The notes under the pieces: model-generated
Database searches by the model: none
What the model saw: only the letters and a program-made list of their open reading frames with translations
Told to the model about the DNA's origin: nothing
Position numbers and translations under genes: made by a program
Origin: Oceanobacillus sp. FSL K6-2867
Lineage (GTDB): Bacteria; Bacillota; Bacilli; Bacillales; Amphibacillaceae
Assembly (NCBI RefSeq): GCF_037963145.1
Contig: NZ_CP150144.1
Location: 2,480,001 to 2,544,000, forward strand
Direction of reading: 5' to 3'
DNA length: 64,000 nt
Shown here: in pieces, positions 24,165-33,200 of the stretch
Layout of the letters: every line of letters starts with the position of its first letter
Position numbering within the stretch: position 1 is the stretch's first letter

Positions 24165-25121
24165 ATGCCGACAAACAGCGGTAATCATAAACAGAACGCT
24201 GTAAATGTTAGAGAAATGATTGAAGAAAAGAGAAATTCGAGAAATATCTCTAATATAACAGAAAAACTAATTCCAACGATTCTATTTATTATAGCCAGTA
24301 TCTCAGTTCTAACTACGATTGGAATTATTTATACACTATTATCCGAAGCAATTGAATTCTTTAAAATTGTTCCAATATGGGAATTTTTTACTGGAACTGT
24401 GCTCAAGCCAATGAGTCAGAACCCTGAATTCGGTGTGCTGCCACTTATCAATGGGACAATTATTTCATCGTTAATTGCAATGCTTGTTGCTGGTCCGATT
24501 GGTATTATGTCAGCAGTTTATTTAAGTGAGTATGCAACAGATAAAGTACGCAAAGTATTAAAGCCATTACTGGAAGTACTTGCTGGTATTCCAACTATCG
24601 TATACGGTTTTTTTGCATTTACCTTTGTAACACCAATTATTCGTTCGATTTTCCCCGAAGTAGAAGCAACAAATATCCTCAGTCCAGGAATTGTGATGGG
24701 GGTTATGATTATACCAATGATTGCATCCTTATCAGAAGATGCAATGACTTCTGTCCCTAATGCGATGCGTGAAGGTTCTTTAGCAATGGGGGCTACGAAG
24801 CTTGAAACGACATTTAAAGTAGTAATTCCGGCTGCATTTTCTGGAATTATTGCATCCTTTGTGCTTGGAATATCACGTGCAATTGGTGAAACGATGATTG
24901 TAACTATTGCTAGTGGTAGCTCCAAAAACTTTACTTTCGACATTACTCAATCTATGCAGACAATGACTGCATATATTGTTGAAGTTTCTGGCGGTGAAGC
25001 GGCTGCTGGAACAACTATATATTACAGCTTATATGCTGTTGCATTAACGCTATTTGTTTTTACACTTATTATGAATCTACTTGCAAGATATGTCTCTCGT
25101 AAGTTTAGGGAGGAATATTAA
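24165..25121 (+). CDS. pstC: Phosphate ABC transporter permease PstC
   Basis: It is a six-helix permease of 318 residues, with the binding-protein-dependent transport (EAA) loop around AMREGSLAMGATKLETTFKV and GISRAIGETM, the standard PstC patterns. The frame opens at GTG 24153, which overlaps the ribosome site AAGGAG (24148-24153); ATG 24165 at 11-bp spacing is the better start. PstC pairs with PstA in the membrane. Two bases separate it from pstA. Confidence 0.94.
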   Translation: MPTNSGNHKQNAVNVREMIEEKRNSRNISNITEKLIPTILFIIASISVLTTIGIIYTLLSEAIEFFKIVPIWEFFTGTVLKPMSQNPEFGVLPLINGTIISSLIAMLVAGPIGIMSAVYLSEYATDKVRKVLKPLLEVLAGIPTIVYGFFAFTFVTPIIRSIFPEVEATNILSPGIVMGVMIIPMIASLSEDAMTSVPNAMREGSLAMGATKLETTFKVVIPAAFSGIIASFVLGISRAIGETMIVTIASGSSKNFTFDITQSMQTMTAYIVEVSGGEAAAGTTIYYSLYAVALTLFVFTLIMNLLARYVSRKFREEY

Positions 25122-25123
25122 GA

Positions 25124-26008
25124 ATGAACCAAGTAAATGCAACGAAAATGGAAAAAAGAATGCATGCACGTATTCGAAAGAATAATATTTTAAAAGTAGT
25201 ATTCTTACTTGCGACATTATTTGGTCTTGCCGTGTTAGCTGTTTTACTCGTGCGAGTCATCACACAAGGTGCCGCATGGCTGGATTGGGATTTTATCACT
25301 GGAAGATTATCAACAAGTGCCGATCGTGCGGGAATTATGGGTGCCCTTCTTGGAACGGTGTGGTTAATGGTTGTTGTCATACCAGTTACATTAATTATTG
25401 GTGTTGGCTCGGCAATCTATCTAGAGCTCTATGCGAAAAAAGGAAAGCTTCAGTCATTTATTCAGACGAATATATCTAACTTAGCTGGGGTACCGTCTAT
25501 TGTGTATGGTCTCTTAGGACTAACTATATTCTCAAGAGTGATGGGCTTAGGAAATGCAGTGTTAGCCGGTGGACTCACGTTATCTTTGCTTGTATTACCA
25601 ATTTTGATTGTTTCTTCGCAAGAGGCAATTCGTGCAGTGCCAAAGTATTTGGCGGAGGCATCATATGGAATGGGGGCGACAAAATGGCAAACAATTAAAA
25701 ATGTTGTATTGCCTGCCTCTTTACCAAGTATTCTTACAGGTGCAATCCTGTCATTATCCCGTGCAATTGGAGAGACAGCACCATTAACAGTTTTGGGGAT
25801 TCCTGCATTGCTTATTCCATTCCCTGAAGGGTTATTTGACACATTTACAGCATTACCAATGCAAATTTACTATTGGACACTTGACTCTTCATTGGTTAAG
25901 GAATATGCCTATTTAGCTGCAGCGACCATTATCGTTTTATTAGTATTGTTGTTTTTATTAAACTCGGTAGCTATTTTTATTCGAAATAAGTTCCAACAGC
26001 GATATTAA
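25124..26008 (+). CDS. pstA: Phosphate ABC transporter permease PstA
   Basis: The 294-residue protein has six membrane helices, the EAA loop ASYGMGATKWQTIKNVVLP and the following LSRAIGETAPL motif typical of PstA. It forms the phosphate channel with PstC. Start at ATG 25124 follows TTTAGGGAGG inside the end of pstC. The next gene begins about 50 bp after the stop. Confidence 0.94.
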   Translation: MNQVNATKMEKRMHARIRKNNILKVVFLLATLFGLAVLAVLLVRVITQGAAWLDWDFITGRLSTSADRAGIMGALLGTVWLMVVVIPVTLIIGVGSAIYLELYAKKGKLQSFIQTNISNLAGVPSIVYGLLGLTIFSRVMGLGNAVLAGGLTLSLLVLPILIVSSQEAIRAVPKYLAEASYGMGATKWQTIKNVVLPASLPSILTGAILSLSRAIGETAPLTVLGIPALLIPFPEGLFDTFTALPMQIYYWTLDSSLVKEYAYLAAATIIVLLVLLFLLNSVAIFIRNKFQQRY

Positions 26009-26059
26009 CGGTCATTTATCTAACGTGACATGCAAAGCCTAGATTTAAAGGAGTTGAAA

Positions 26060-26899
26060 ATGATGAGTCTATCATCAGTTAAAAATAAAAGACCGGTTAA
26101 GATTAATCCGGAAACAGGTGCTGCTCAAGAGCCTGAATCCGTCGGTAAAGTAGTTTACGACACAAAGGAATTAAACCTTTGGTATACAGATACACACGCA
26201 TTAAAAGATGTAAATTTGTCTTTCCGTGAAAAGGAAGTAACAGCGATTATTGGACCATCTGGCTGTGGAAAATCAACCTACATTAAAACGTTAAATCGGA
26301 TGGTTGAGCTTGTTCCGGGTGTACGGACAACTGGGGAGATTACGTATAAAGGCAAAAATATCCTAGATCGTTCATTTAAAGTAGAAGATTTGAGAACAAA
26401 GGTAGGCATGGTGTTCCAAAAGCCCAATCCTTTCCCGAAATCAATCTATGAAAATATTGTATACGGACCAAAGATTCATGGAATTCGCAATAAAAAAGTG
26501 CTCGATGAAATTGTCGAGCGCAGTCTTCGCGGAGCATATATTTGGGACGAGGTAAAAGATCGCCTCAATGAAAATGCATATGGGCTATCAGGTGGACAGC
26601 AGCAGCGTTTATGTATCGCGCGCTGCTTGGCAATCGAACCCGAGGTAATCTTAATGGACGAGCCAACATCTGCACTTGATCCGAAATCAACACTGCGAAT
26701 TGAAGAATTGGTGCAAGAGCTTAAGAAAGAATACTCAATTATTATTGTTACCCATAATATGCAGCAAGCAGCACGTATCTCAGACAAAACAGCATTCTTC
26801 CTAAACGGAGAAGTTATTGAATTTGATGAAACAAATACAATTTTCACGAATCCGTCTGATAGCAGAACGGAAGACTATATCTCCGGCAGATTTGGATAA
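26060..26899 (+). CDS. pstB: Phosphate ABC transporter ATP-binding protein
   Basis: The 279-residue ATPase has Walker [10 protein letters not shown], the PstB-type [10 protein letters not shown]-loop [14 protein letters not shown], signature [16 protein letters not shown] and Walker [14 protein letters not shown]. The frame can be read from ATG 26030, but AAAGGAG at 26047-26053 fits ATG 26060. It completes pstSCAB. A second pstB and phoU, often found next in Bacilli, are absent here: the following DNA is an IS remnant, which may have replaced or interrupted the end of the operon. Confidence 0.95.
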   Translation: MMSLSSVKNKRPVKINPETGAAQEPESVGKVVYDTKELNLWYTDTHALKDVNLSFREKEVTAIIGPSGCGKSTYIKTLNRMVELVPGVRTTGEITYKGKNILDRSFKVEDLRTKVGMVFQKPNPFPKSIYENIVYGPKIHGIRNKKVLDEIVERSLRGAYIWDEVKDRLNENAYGLSGGQQQRLCIARCLAIEPEVILMDEPTSALDPKSTLRIEELVQELKKEYSIIIVTHNMQQAARISDKTAFFLNGEVIEFDETNTIFTNPSDSRTEDYISGRFG

Positions 26900-26977
26900 G
26901 CTGTTTTGGTTCTGCGCTTCGGTTGATTACTGTATTTAAAATTAAAAAAGTCTCCTAATTGTTCGAAGTATCAGTGG

Positions 26978-27670
26978 TTAGCCCTAAAAGTTAAAGTTTT
27001 TATTATGCAGCTGATTGGCTGGATTGAGTTCAGAATTCGACTGGACTCAATCCAGCCAATTTCATTTTTGTTCGTTCATGGTAATACCAGTGAATATATT
27101 CTTTAATCCGACTTTTTAATTCTTCATAGCTTACTAATTCTTCCCCATAATACATTTCCTGTTTTAAAATACCAAAGAAATTCTCCATCGAAGCGTTGTC
27201 TGCACAGGTTGCTTTACGTGACATGCTTTAGAATACTTTATTTTTCTTTAATGTTCTCACCCATTGGTTGTGCTGATAATGCCAGCCTTGGTCGGAATGA
27301 ATGGTGGTACGATAAATTGCGCGATTCTTTATTATCTCCATCGTTTCTTTTAAAGGGTTCATGACAAGATCTAACGTGGGACGTTTCTTGATTTCAAACG
27401 CAATGATTTCCCAATTATAAAGGTCGAGAAATCGGTTTTAAGTATAACTTCTCTTCACCTAGACATTTGAATTCTGTAATGTCGGTTACTAATATTTGAA
27501 GAGGAATAGATGTGCTAAAACGGCGGGGTAATCGGTTTTTCGCTACTTTTTCAACCTTCCCCTTATAGGAATTGTACTTGGTAACAAGCTTTATTTTAAA
27601 TTCTTCACTATATTTAGACATAAAAACACCCCCAAAAGTTAGTTTCTTACTCTAACTTTTGGGGGTTGGT
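26978..27670 (-). mobile_element. Decayed, internally deleted IS3-family (IS150-like) element
   Basis: The ends are imperfect inverted repeats: CCCTAAAAGTTAAAGT at 26982-26997 and, on the other strand, CCCCCAAAAGTTAGAGT at about 27650-27666. Between them lie remnants of orfA and orfB on the minus strand. At about 690 bp it is less than half the usual IS3 length. A hairpin, CCCCCAAAAGTTAG/CTAACTTTTGGGGG, overlaps the right end just before orfA. It follows pstB and precedes the opuC operon. Confidence 0.85.
27030..27621 (-). pseudogene. IS3-family transposase remnant (orfA start fused to orfB, broken)
   Basis: The first ~30 residues (MSKYSEEFKIKLVTKYNSY) are an orfA start, then the frame jumps into orfB at LQILVTDITEF, so most of orfA and the orfB N-terminus are deleted. 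The DDE residues are all still readable: D in VTDITEF, D in IHSDQGWHY and E in NASMENFFG. The frame breaks near 27430, and a TAA stands where a Gln codon is usual (27230-27232, in KVF-stop-SMSRKA). The transposase cannot be functional. Confidence 0.88.
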
Positions 27671-27899
27671 ACTGTATCTTCGACATAAATGGGAGGCTTT
27701 TTTCTTTTGTATTATTAGCAGAGTTCTGCTGATTTGCAAATTAACTTAATGTTTTAAATAATATGATGCAGGCGTAATATCACGAAATACGGAGGATTAC
27801 TAAGAAAATCACATCATAAACTTTATAAAATAAAAATTGTATACATTTTTAGTACTGTATGGAGTTATATGATGTTTTCTATTATCTATTTATTTCCCT

Positions 27900-27914
27900 A
27901 TACTAATATAGTAT
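27900..27914 (+). promoter_or_regulatory. Candidate operator in front of the opuC-carnitine operon
   Basis: ATACTA-ATA-TAGTAT is a perfect inverted repeat 23 bp upstream of the first ATG. It could be a site for the GbsR-type regulator encoded in the operon. This is a position-based guess; no consensus was compared. Confidence 0.35.
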
Positions 27915-27936
27915 TCAACACGGAGGTGCTTTAAAA

Positions 27937-29091
27937 ATGTTAGAGTTTCATAATGTTACAAAGCGTTATGGTAATGGTAAGCCAGCTGTTAACAGTTTGA
28001 ATTTAACAATTGAAAAGGGCGAATTTATATGTTTTATCGGTCCAAGTGGTTGTGGTAAAACAACAACAATGAAAATGGTAAACCGCTTAATTGACATATC
28101 AGATGGAGCCATTTTAGTTGATGGGAAAAATATAAAGGAGCAAGATCCAGTCGAATTGCGCAGGTCTATAGGGTATGTAATCCAACAAATTGGGTTGATG
28201 CCACATATGACAATTAGAGAAAATATTGTGCTTGTAGGTACATTGCTCAAATGGTCTAAAGAGAAAAAAGATAAACGAGCATGTGAGCTAATCAAGCTAG
28301 TAAATTTACCTGACACATATCTTGATAAATATCCACATGAATTGAGTGGGGGACAGCAACAGCGAATCGGTGTATTACGTGCGCTTGCTGCAAATCCGCC
28401 ATTGATATTAATGGATGAGCCATTTGGTGCACTTGATCCGATTACAAGGGATGCCTTACAGGAAGAATTTAAAAAGTTGCAAAGAGAATTAAATAAAACA
28501 ATTGTCTTTGTTACACATGATATGGATGAGGCATTAAAGCTTGCAGATCGGATTGTCATTATGAAGGATGGAGAAATTGTTCAAGTTGATACACCAGATG
28601 AGATTCTCAGAAATCCGGCAAATGAATTTGTAGAAGAATTCCTTGGAAAAGACCGGTTAATTCAAGGTCGTCCAGATGTCACAACGGTCGGACAAATTAT
28701 GAATAGTACTCCAATTACCGTACAAATCGGTACCACTTTAAAAGCCGCTATTACGAAAATGCGAGATGAACGGGTTGATTCCCTCCTTATTACGGATTCA
28801 AATAATGTTTTAAAAGGCTTTTTAGATATTGAATCCATTAATAACAATTACAAAAAGGCAAATACAGTGGAGGAAGTAATGGTAACGGACATTTATTCTG
28901 TATCTCAAGACAGTTTGTTGCGTGATGCGATTCACAAGATACTCAGACGCGGTGCACAATATGTTCCTGTTGTGGATGAAGGTCATCGTTTGGTGGGAAT
29001 TGTCACACGGGCAACACTTGCAACCCTTGTTTATGACACAATTTGGGGCGATGGAACAGAATTTGAAGAAATTGTAGCGAATGCGGAGTAG
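27937..29091 (+). CDS. opuCA: Osmoprotectant/carnitine ABC transporter ATP-binding protein, OpuCA-like
   Basis: The 384-residue ATPase has Walker A GPSGCGKTTT, signature [16 protein letters not shown] and Walker B LILMDEPFGALDP, followed by two CBS domains (about 250-310 and 315-375), as in OpuCA. The CBS pair senses ionic strength or c-di-AMP in such transporters. It energises import of quaternary-ammonium solutes. ATG 27937 has CGGAGGTG. The genes from here to 36128 run on one strand with short gaps, and those downstream suggest carnitine as a main substrate. Confidence 0.93.
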   Translation: MLEFHNVTKRYGNGKPAVNSLNLTIEKGEFICFIGPSGCGKTTTMKMVNRLIDISDGAILVDGKNIKEQDPVELRRSIGYVIQQIGLMPHMTIRENIVLVGTLLKWSKEKKDKRACELIKLVNLPDTYLDKYPHELSGGQQQRIGVLRALAANPPLILMDEPFGALDPITRDALQEEFKKLQRELNKTIVFVTHDMDEALKLADRIVIMKDGEIVQVDTPDEILRNPANEFVEEFLGKDRLIQGRPDVTTVGQIMNSTPITVQIGTTLKAAITKMRDERVDSLLITDSNNVLKGFLDIESINNNYKKANTVEEVMVTDIYSVSQDSLLRDAIHKILRRGAQYVPVVDEGHRLVGIVTRATLATLVYDTIWGDGTEFEEIVANAE

Positions 29092-29103
29092 GAGGTAGAA
29101 CGG

Positions 29104-29748
29104 ATGAAGGATTTTTTTGCTACATTTGGAAATGATTTATTAATTAAAACGTGGGAACATTTATTTATTTCTGTTGCAGCCATCTTGCTTGGGGTGCTAG
29201 TTGCGATACCTTTAGGAATTTTGCTTTCAAGGGCGCCAAACTTTGCCGATCGATTTATTTCTTTTATTGGCATTCTGCAAACGATTCCAAGCCTTGCAAT
29301 TTTAGCATTTTTTATTCCAATTTTAGGTGTTGGAAAACTGCCTGCCATTATTGCGCTGTTTTTCTATTCATTACTGCCGATTCTACGTAATACGTACATC
29401 GGAATCCGGGATGTAAATCCAGGAGTAGTTGAAGCTGGAAAAGGCATGGGAATGAGTGCTTTGCAATCGATTATAAAAGTAGAATTTCCAATGGCACTTC
29501 CAGTAATTATGGCTGGTGTTCGTCTATCAACGGTTTATTTGATCGGTTGGGCAACATTGGCAGCATTTATCGGTGGTGGCGGTCTTGGCGACTTTATCTT
29601 TGATGGCTTAAACCTTTATCAGCCTTCCTTAATTATTGCAGGTACAGTACCAGCGACTATTCTTGCTTTAATTGCAGATCGCTTGCTGGCCTATTTGGAA
29701 AATCGTTTGACGCCCGAGGGGCTAAGGGATTCGTATGAAACTGTTTAA
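29104..29748 (+). CDS. opuCB: Osmoprotectant ABC transporter permease, OpuCB-like
   Basis: The 214-residue permease has about five helices, the conserved GILQTIPSLA, the EAA-type region GVVEAGKGMGMSALQSIIKVE and the GGGGLGDFIFDGL end, typical of OpuB/OpuC permeases. It begins 12 bp after opuCA, with AGGAGG in the gap, and ends 14 bp before opuCC. Confidence 0.93.
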   Translation: MKDFFATFGNDLLIKTWEHLFISVAAILLGVLVAIPLGILLSRAPNFADRFISFIGILQTIPSLAILAFFIPILGVGKLPAIIALFFYSLLPILRNTYIGIRDVNPGVVEAGKGMGMSALQSIIKVEFPMALPVIMAGVRLSTVYLIGWATLAAFIGGGGLGDFIFDGLNLYQPSLIIAGTVPATILALIADRLLAYLENRLTPEGLRDSYETV

Positions 29749-29762
29749 GCTTGGAGGTGAAC

Positions 29763-30695
29763 ATGTTGAAAAAGATATTTCATAAAGGAAGCATGGTTTT
29801 GCTTTTACTTGTAGTGCTTGCAGGCTGTTCCTTGCCAGGTCTGGCTAGTACGACAAAAGAGACGATAAAAATAGGTGCCTTAGGTACATCTGAATCACAG
29901 ATTTTAGCTGAAATATTATCGATTATGATTGAACGGGAAACAGATGCCAGTACCGAACTTGTGACACATCTTGGTTCATCAATTGTTCAACATCAAGGGA
30001 TGTTGAGAGGAGACCTTGATATAACAAGTACACGTTATACGGGTACAGACCTATCTGGAGCACTTGGGATGGACCCGATTACCGATCCAAAGAAAGCACT
30101 TGACATTGTAACAAAGGAATTTCAGGACCAATTTAATGAAACATGGGCAGCGCCTTATGGCTTTGAAAACAGCTATTCTGTTGCTGTGACAACAGAATTT
30201 GCCGAGCAACATAACATCGAAACCATTTCTGATCTCGAACCTTTCGCGGATGACCTGCGTTTTGGTGTAGATAATGCCTGGGTCAATCGCAAAGGAGATG
30301 GGTATGATGGGTTTCAGGAAGCCTACTTTTCATTTGGTCATGTTTTCCCAATGAATATTGGTCTTGTGTATCAGGCGGCAGCTACTGGCCATATGGACGT
30401 TGTGCTGGCTTATTCTTCAGACGGGAGAATTAAGGAATTTGATTTAAAAGTTCTTGAGGATGATCGGCGATTCTTCCCGCCATATGATGCCTCAGCTGTT
30501 ATTGATAATGAGATTTTGGAAAATTACCCAGAGATTGCAGCAATTACAGAACGTTTGCATGGACAAATTTCTACAGAAACCATGCAGGAATTAAATTATA
30601 AAGCGGATGTTCAATTAATGAGTCCACAAAAAGTTGCCATGGAGTTTCTAGAAGCGAATAACTTCTTTGAGGATATGGAGAAAGGGGAGAAGTAA
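29763..30695 (+). CDS. opuCC: Quaternary-ammonium substrate-binding lipoprotein, OpuCC-like
   Basis: The 310-residue protein has a lipobox, VLAGC (C22), and the OpuAC/OpuCC fold: IKIGALGTSESQIL, SRYTG-type segment TSTRYTGTDLSG and the aromatic-rich ENSYSVAVT and DNAWVNRKGDGYDGF. It captures betaine, carnitine or choline outside the membrane. The reading frame opens at TTG 29751 but GGAGGTG at 29753-29759 sets ATG 29763. Ligand preference cannot be read directly; the catabolic genes point to carnitine. Confidence 0.92.
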   Translation: MLKKIFHKGSMVLLLLVVLAGCSLPGLASTTKETIKIGALGTSESQILAEILSIMIERETDASTELVTHLGSSIVQHQGMLRGDLDITSTRYTGTDLSGALGMDPITDPKKALDIVTKEFQDQFNETWAAPYGFENSYSVAVTTEFAEQHNIETISDLEPFADDLRFGVDNAWVNRKGDGYDGFQEAYFSFGHVFPMNIGLVYQAAATGHMDVVLAYSSDGRIKEFDLKVLEDDRRFFPPYDASAVIDNEILENYPEIAAITERLHGQISTETMQELNYKADVQLMSPQKVAMEFLEANNFFEDMEKGEK

Positions 30696-30696
30696 T

Positions 30697-31359
30697 ATGG
30701 ATACATTGGAACAGTTCGTGCAATATGTCACCCAAAATGGTGGTTATATATGGGTACAGTTTTACAGACATTTTCTAATGGCAGCGTATGGTGTTCTATT
30801 TGCCGCAATTATTTCGATTCCTTTAGGTATTCTTATTGCAAAATATGGGAAGTTGAGTAGCTGGGTACTGGCACTTGGAAGTATTATTCAAACGATTCCG
30901 GCCTTAGGGGCAATGGCTGTCATTATGATTGTCATGGGACTTGGCACCAATACGGTAATTGTTACATTAATGCTATATTCGATTCTGCCGATTGTGCAAA
31001 ACACCTATGTCGGGATGAAAGACGTTGATAAAACGGTTATTGAAGCAGGCTTTGCTTCTGGGATGACTCGATTTCAACTACTACGAATGGTTGAGCTTCC
31101 CCTTGCGATTAGTGTCATTATGGCAGGGATACGGACGGCACTAGTTATTGGAATTGGAATTGCTGCAATTGGTGCATTTGTTGGTGCAGGAGGGTTAGGG
31201 TCCATCATCCTAACAGGAACGAATGCAACGGATGGAACAGCTATTATTCTAGCAGGTGCGATACCTACAGCGTTGATGGCCATTATTGCAGATTTAATTA
31301 TGGGTTGGATTGAACGGAAACTCCAACCAATTAAATCATCTAAATCAAGCGCAGCATAA
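30697..31359 (+). CDS. opuCD: Osmoprotectant ABC transporter permease, OpuCD-like
   Basis: The 220-residue permease mirrors OpuCB: GSIIQTIPALGAMAV, the EAA region KTVIEAGFASGMTRFQLLRMVELP and AFVGAGGLGSIIL. The longest frame starts at 30667, inside opuCC, but AAAGGGGAGAAG just before ATG 30697 marks the start, one base after the opuCC stop codon. It completes the four-gene transporter. Confidence 0.93.
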   Translation: MDTLEQFVQYVTQNGGYIWVQFYRHFLMAAYGVLFAAIISIPLGILIAKYGKLSSWVLALGSIIQTIPALGAMAVIMIVMGLGTNTVIVTLMLYSILPIVQNTYVGMKDVDKTVIEAGFASGMTRFQLLRMVELPLAISVIMAGIRTALVIGIGIAAIGAFVGAGGLGSIILTGTNATDGTAIILAGAIPTALMAIIADLIMGWIERKLQPIKSSKSSAA

Positions 31360-31411
31360 AAGGCGGAAAAATAGAAGTTTATGCCTGAATCTATCATTAG
31401 AGGTGATTGTC

Positions 31412-33088
31412 TTGGGAGAAATCGGAATTAGAGTTGAAAAAAATGTTCCTTGTTCATTAACGGATGGGACGGTTCTTCGGTCTGATGTGTATCGTCCAGA
31501 TGATGAAAAAAGCTATCCAGTGTTAATGATTCGGTTGCCATATGATAAAGAAACACCACGTTATTATGATGAATATTTGGAAGTGCCTCGGATGGTGCAA
31601 GCAGGCTATGTTGTTATTCTTCAAGATGTAAGGGGGAGATTTGCCTCAGAAGGCGAATTTTATCCATTTATGTATGAGAGACGTGATGGCTATGAGGCAG
31701 TAGAATGGGCGGCAAAACTTCCTTATTCAAACGGAAAAGTTGGACTGTTTGGTATGTCTTATCATGGCTATACCCAGTTAGCTGCAGCAGTAGAAAGGCC
31801 CCCTTCCTTAAAGGCGATTGTCCCAGTGATGACGGGAGCAGACCTTATGGGAAACTTTCTAGGAAGAAAGGAAGAGGCTCAACCAGTAGCTAAACTGGAA
31901 ACCTGGGTTTTAGGTTCGATGTTAGAGGATCAGCTGAAAAGGGAAGGGAACTTTGACAAAAAGAAATTTCATTATTATTTAGAAAATCTGGCAGAACGGT
32001 TATCTGATGCTCCTGCTGATGAATGGAAGCCGATCAAAGACCTTGATCCTGATTCGTATTATTTTGATTTTATGAAGGGGCGATTATCCAAAACATTTAA
32101 AGACCATGTAAACCTCAAGGGAAAACTAAATGAAGTGGATATTCCAGCATTATTCATAGGTGGCTGGTTTGACGGATTATTGGCACCAACTTTAGAAGCC
32201 TATCAAACTTATAAGGGAACAAAAATGCTCTGGATTGGTCCATGGACGCATGAAGAAATGACAGGTCGATGTGGGGAGCGCTTTTTTAACCATGCTGCTT
32301 CTAATCTTGGTGTAGACAATATTGCAGACCCTACAGAAATTCATATTAAATGGTTTGATAAATGGTTGAAGGAGAAGCCAATGCCTTTCGAAAAACCAGT
32401 CCATCTTTATTTGATGGGACAGGATCGTTGGGAAGCCTTTGAGGAATGGCCGATTCAAAATGCTGTAAAGTCAAGGGAAGTATACCTCCATAGTCAAGGG
32501 ATGTCACAAAGCCGAAATGGAGATGGGAAATTAACATATCAACCTGCCTCTGCAGAAACTAAAAGTGCTTTAAAACTAGACCCGAATCATCCAGTTCCTA
32601 CTCGTGGAGGGGGGACGCTCATTGCGGGACACGCGTCCGGTATGTTTGATATGAGTGATATACAAGATCGAGAAGATGTTCTTGTCTATACGAGTACGGA
32701 GCTTGAGGAAGATCTTCCAATGCTAGGTTCAATTAAAGCTAGTATTTGGGCATCTTCCCCATCTGAGCTTTTGGATATATCCCTAAGGCTGTCAGTAGTT
32801 GATAGCCAAGGACGTTCGTATAATATCATCGATTCATTTCATAGAAAAAAGGTGGAAAATGAGAATCAGCCAGTTTGTTTGGAAGTCGAAATAGGTTCTA
32901 CCGCATATACCTTGAAAAAAGGCCATCGCATACGTCTCGATATAGCAGCAAGCAATGCGCCACTATATGATATTAACTTAAATAACGGAACAACAACAAA
33001 GACACATACTGAAGGGAAATCTGCAGTGGAATATATTTATCAAGGTGGAGATAAAGCATCAAAATTGATCTTACCAATTGCGAGGTAA
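31412..33088 (+). CDS. CocE/NonD-family serine hydrolase, candidate acylcarnitine or ester hydrolase
   Basis: The roughly 558-residue protein has the X-Pro-dipeptidyl-peptidase/CocE layout: alpha/beta-hydrolase with the nucleophile in GLFGMSYHGYTQ (Ser of GMSYHG), the oxyanion region VLQDVRGRFASEGEFYP, the aspartate/histidine pair in GGWFDGLL and GPWTHEEMTGR, and a C-terminal jelly-roll ending around LRLSVVDSQGR and GHRIRLDIAASN. There is no signal peptide. The start is TTG 31412, with AGAGGTGA at 31399-31406. It sits between opuCD and the carnitine-catabolic genes, which suggests cleavage of an acyl ester of carnitine or choline after import. Substrate is inferred only. Confidence 0.88.
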   Translation: MGEIGIRVEKNVPCSLTDGTVLRSDVYRPDDEKSYPVLMIRLPYDKETPRYYDEYLEVPRMVQAGYVVILQDVRGRFASEGEFYPFMYERRDGYEAVEWAAKLPYSNGKVGLFGMSYHGYTQLAAAVERPPSLKAIVPVMTGADLMGNFLGRKEEAQPVAKLETWVLGSMLEDQLKREGNFDKKKFHYYLENLAERLSDAPADEWKPIKDLDPDSYYFDFMKGRLSKTFKDHVNLKGKLNEVDIPALFIGGWFDGLLAPTLEAYQTYKGTKMLWIGPWTHEEMTGRCGERFFNHAASNLGVDNIADPTEIHIKWFDKWLKEKPMPFEKPVHLYLMGQDRWEAFEEWPIQNAVKSREVYLHSQGMSQSRNGDGKLTYQPASAETKSALKLDPNHPVPTRGGGTLIAGHASGMFDMSDIQDREDVLVYTSTELEEDLPMLGSIKASIWASSPSELLDISLRLSVVDSQGRSYNIIDSFHRKKVENENQPVCLEVEIGSTAYTLKKGHRIRLDIAASNAPLYDINLNNGTTTKTHTEGKSAVEYIYQGGDKASKLILPIAR

Positions 33089-33124
33089 TGGGATGCTTTT
33101 CTTATCTGCATAACTGCTAACAAT

Positions 33125-33158
33125 GCATGCGCTAGGGAAGCTAGCGAATGCCAATTTT
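33125..33158 (+). terminator. Terminator-like hairpin between the hydrolase and regulator genes
   Basis: Eleven-bp arms GCATGCGCTAG/CTAGCGAATGC (one mismatch) close on a GGAAG loop and are followed by CAATTTTT. It lies inside the presumed operon, so it may partly uncouple transport from catabolism. Confidence 0.6.
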
Positions 33159-33200
33159 TCAAATATTTTAGTGGAAATAAGCCATAAAAGGGTGAGGACA

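Noticed and set aside
27937..31359. OpuC-like genes as a choline-only (OpuB) transporter
   Set aside because: The OpuB and OpuC systems cannot be told apart by the motifs I can see, but the adjacent carnitine catabolic genes make a carnitine-transporting OpuC-like system the better reading.
31310..31411. N-terminal extension of the CocE-type hydrolase to 31310
   Set aside because: It would overlap opuCD by 50 bp, reads as low-complexity Asn/Gln/Lys sequence and lacks a ribosome site; TTG 31412 is well placed.
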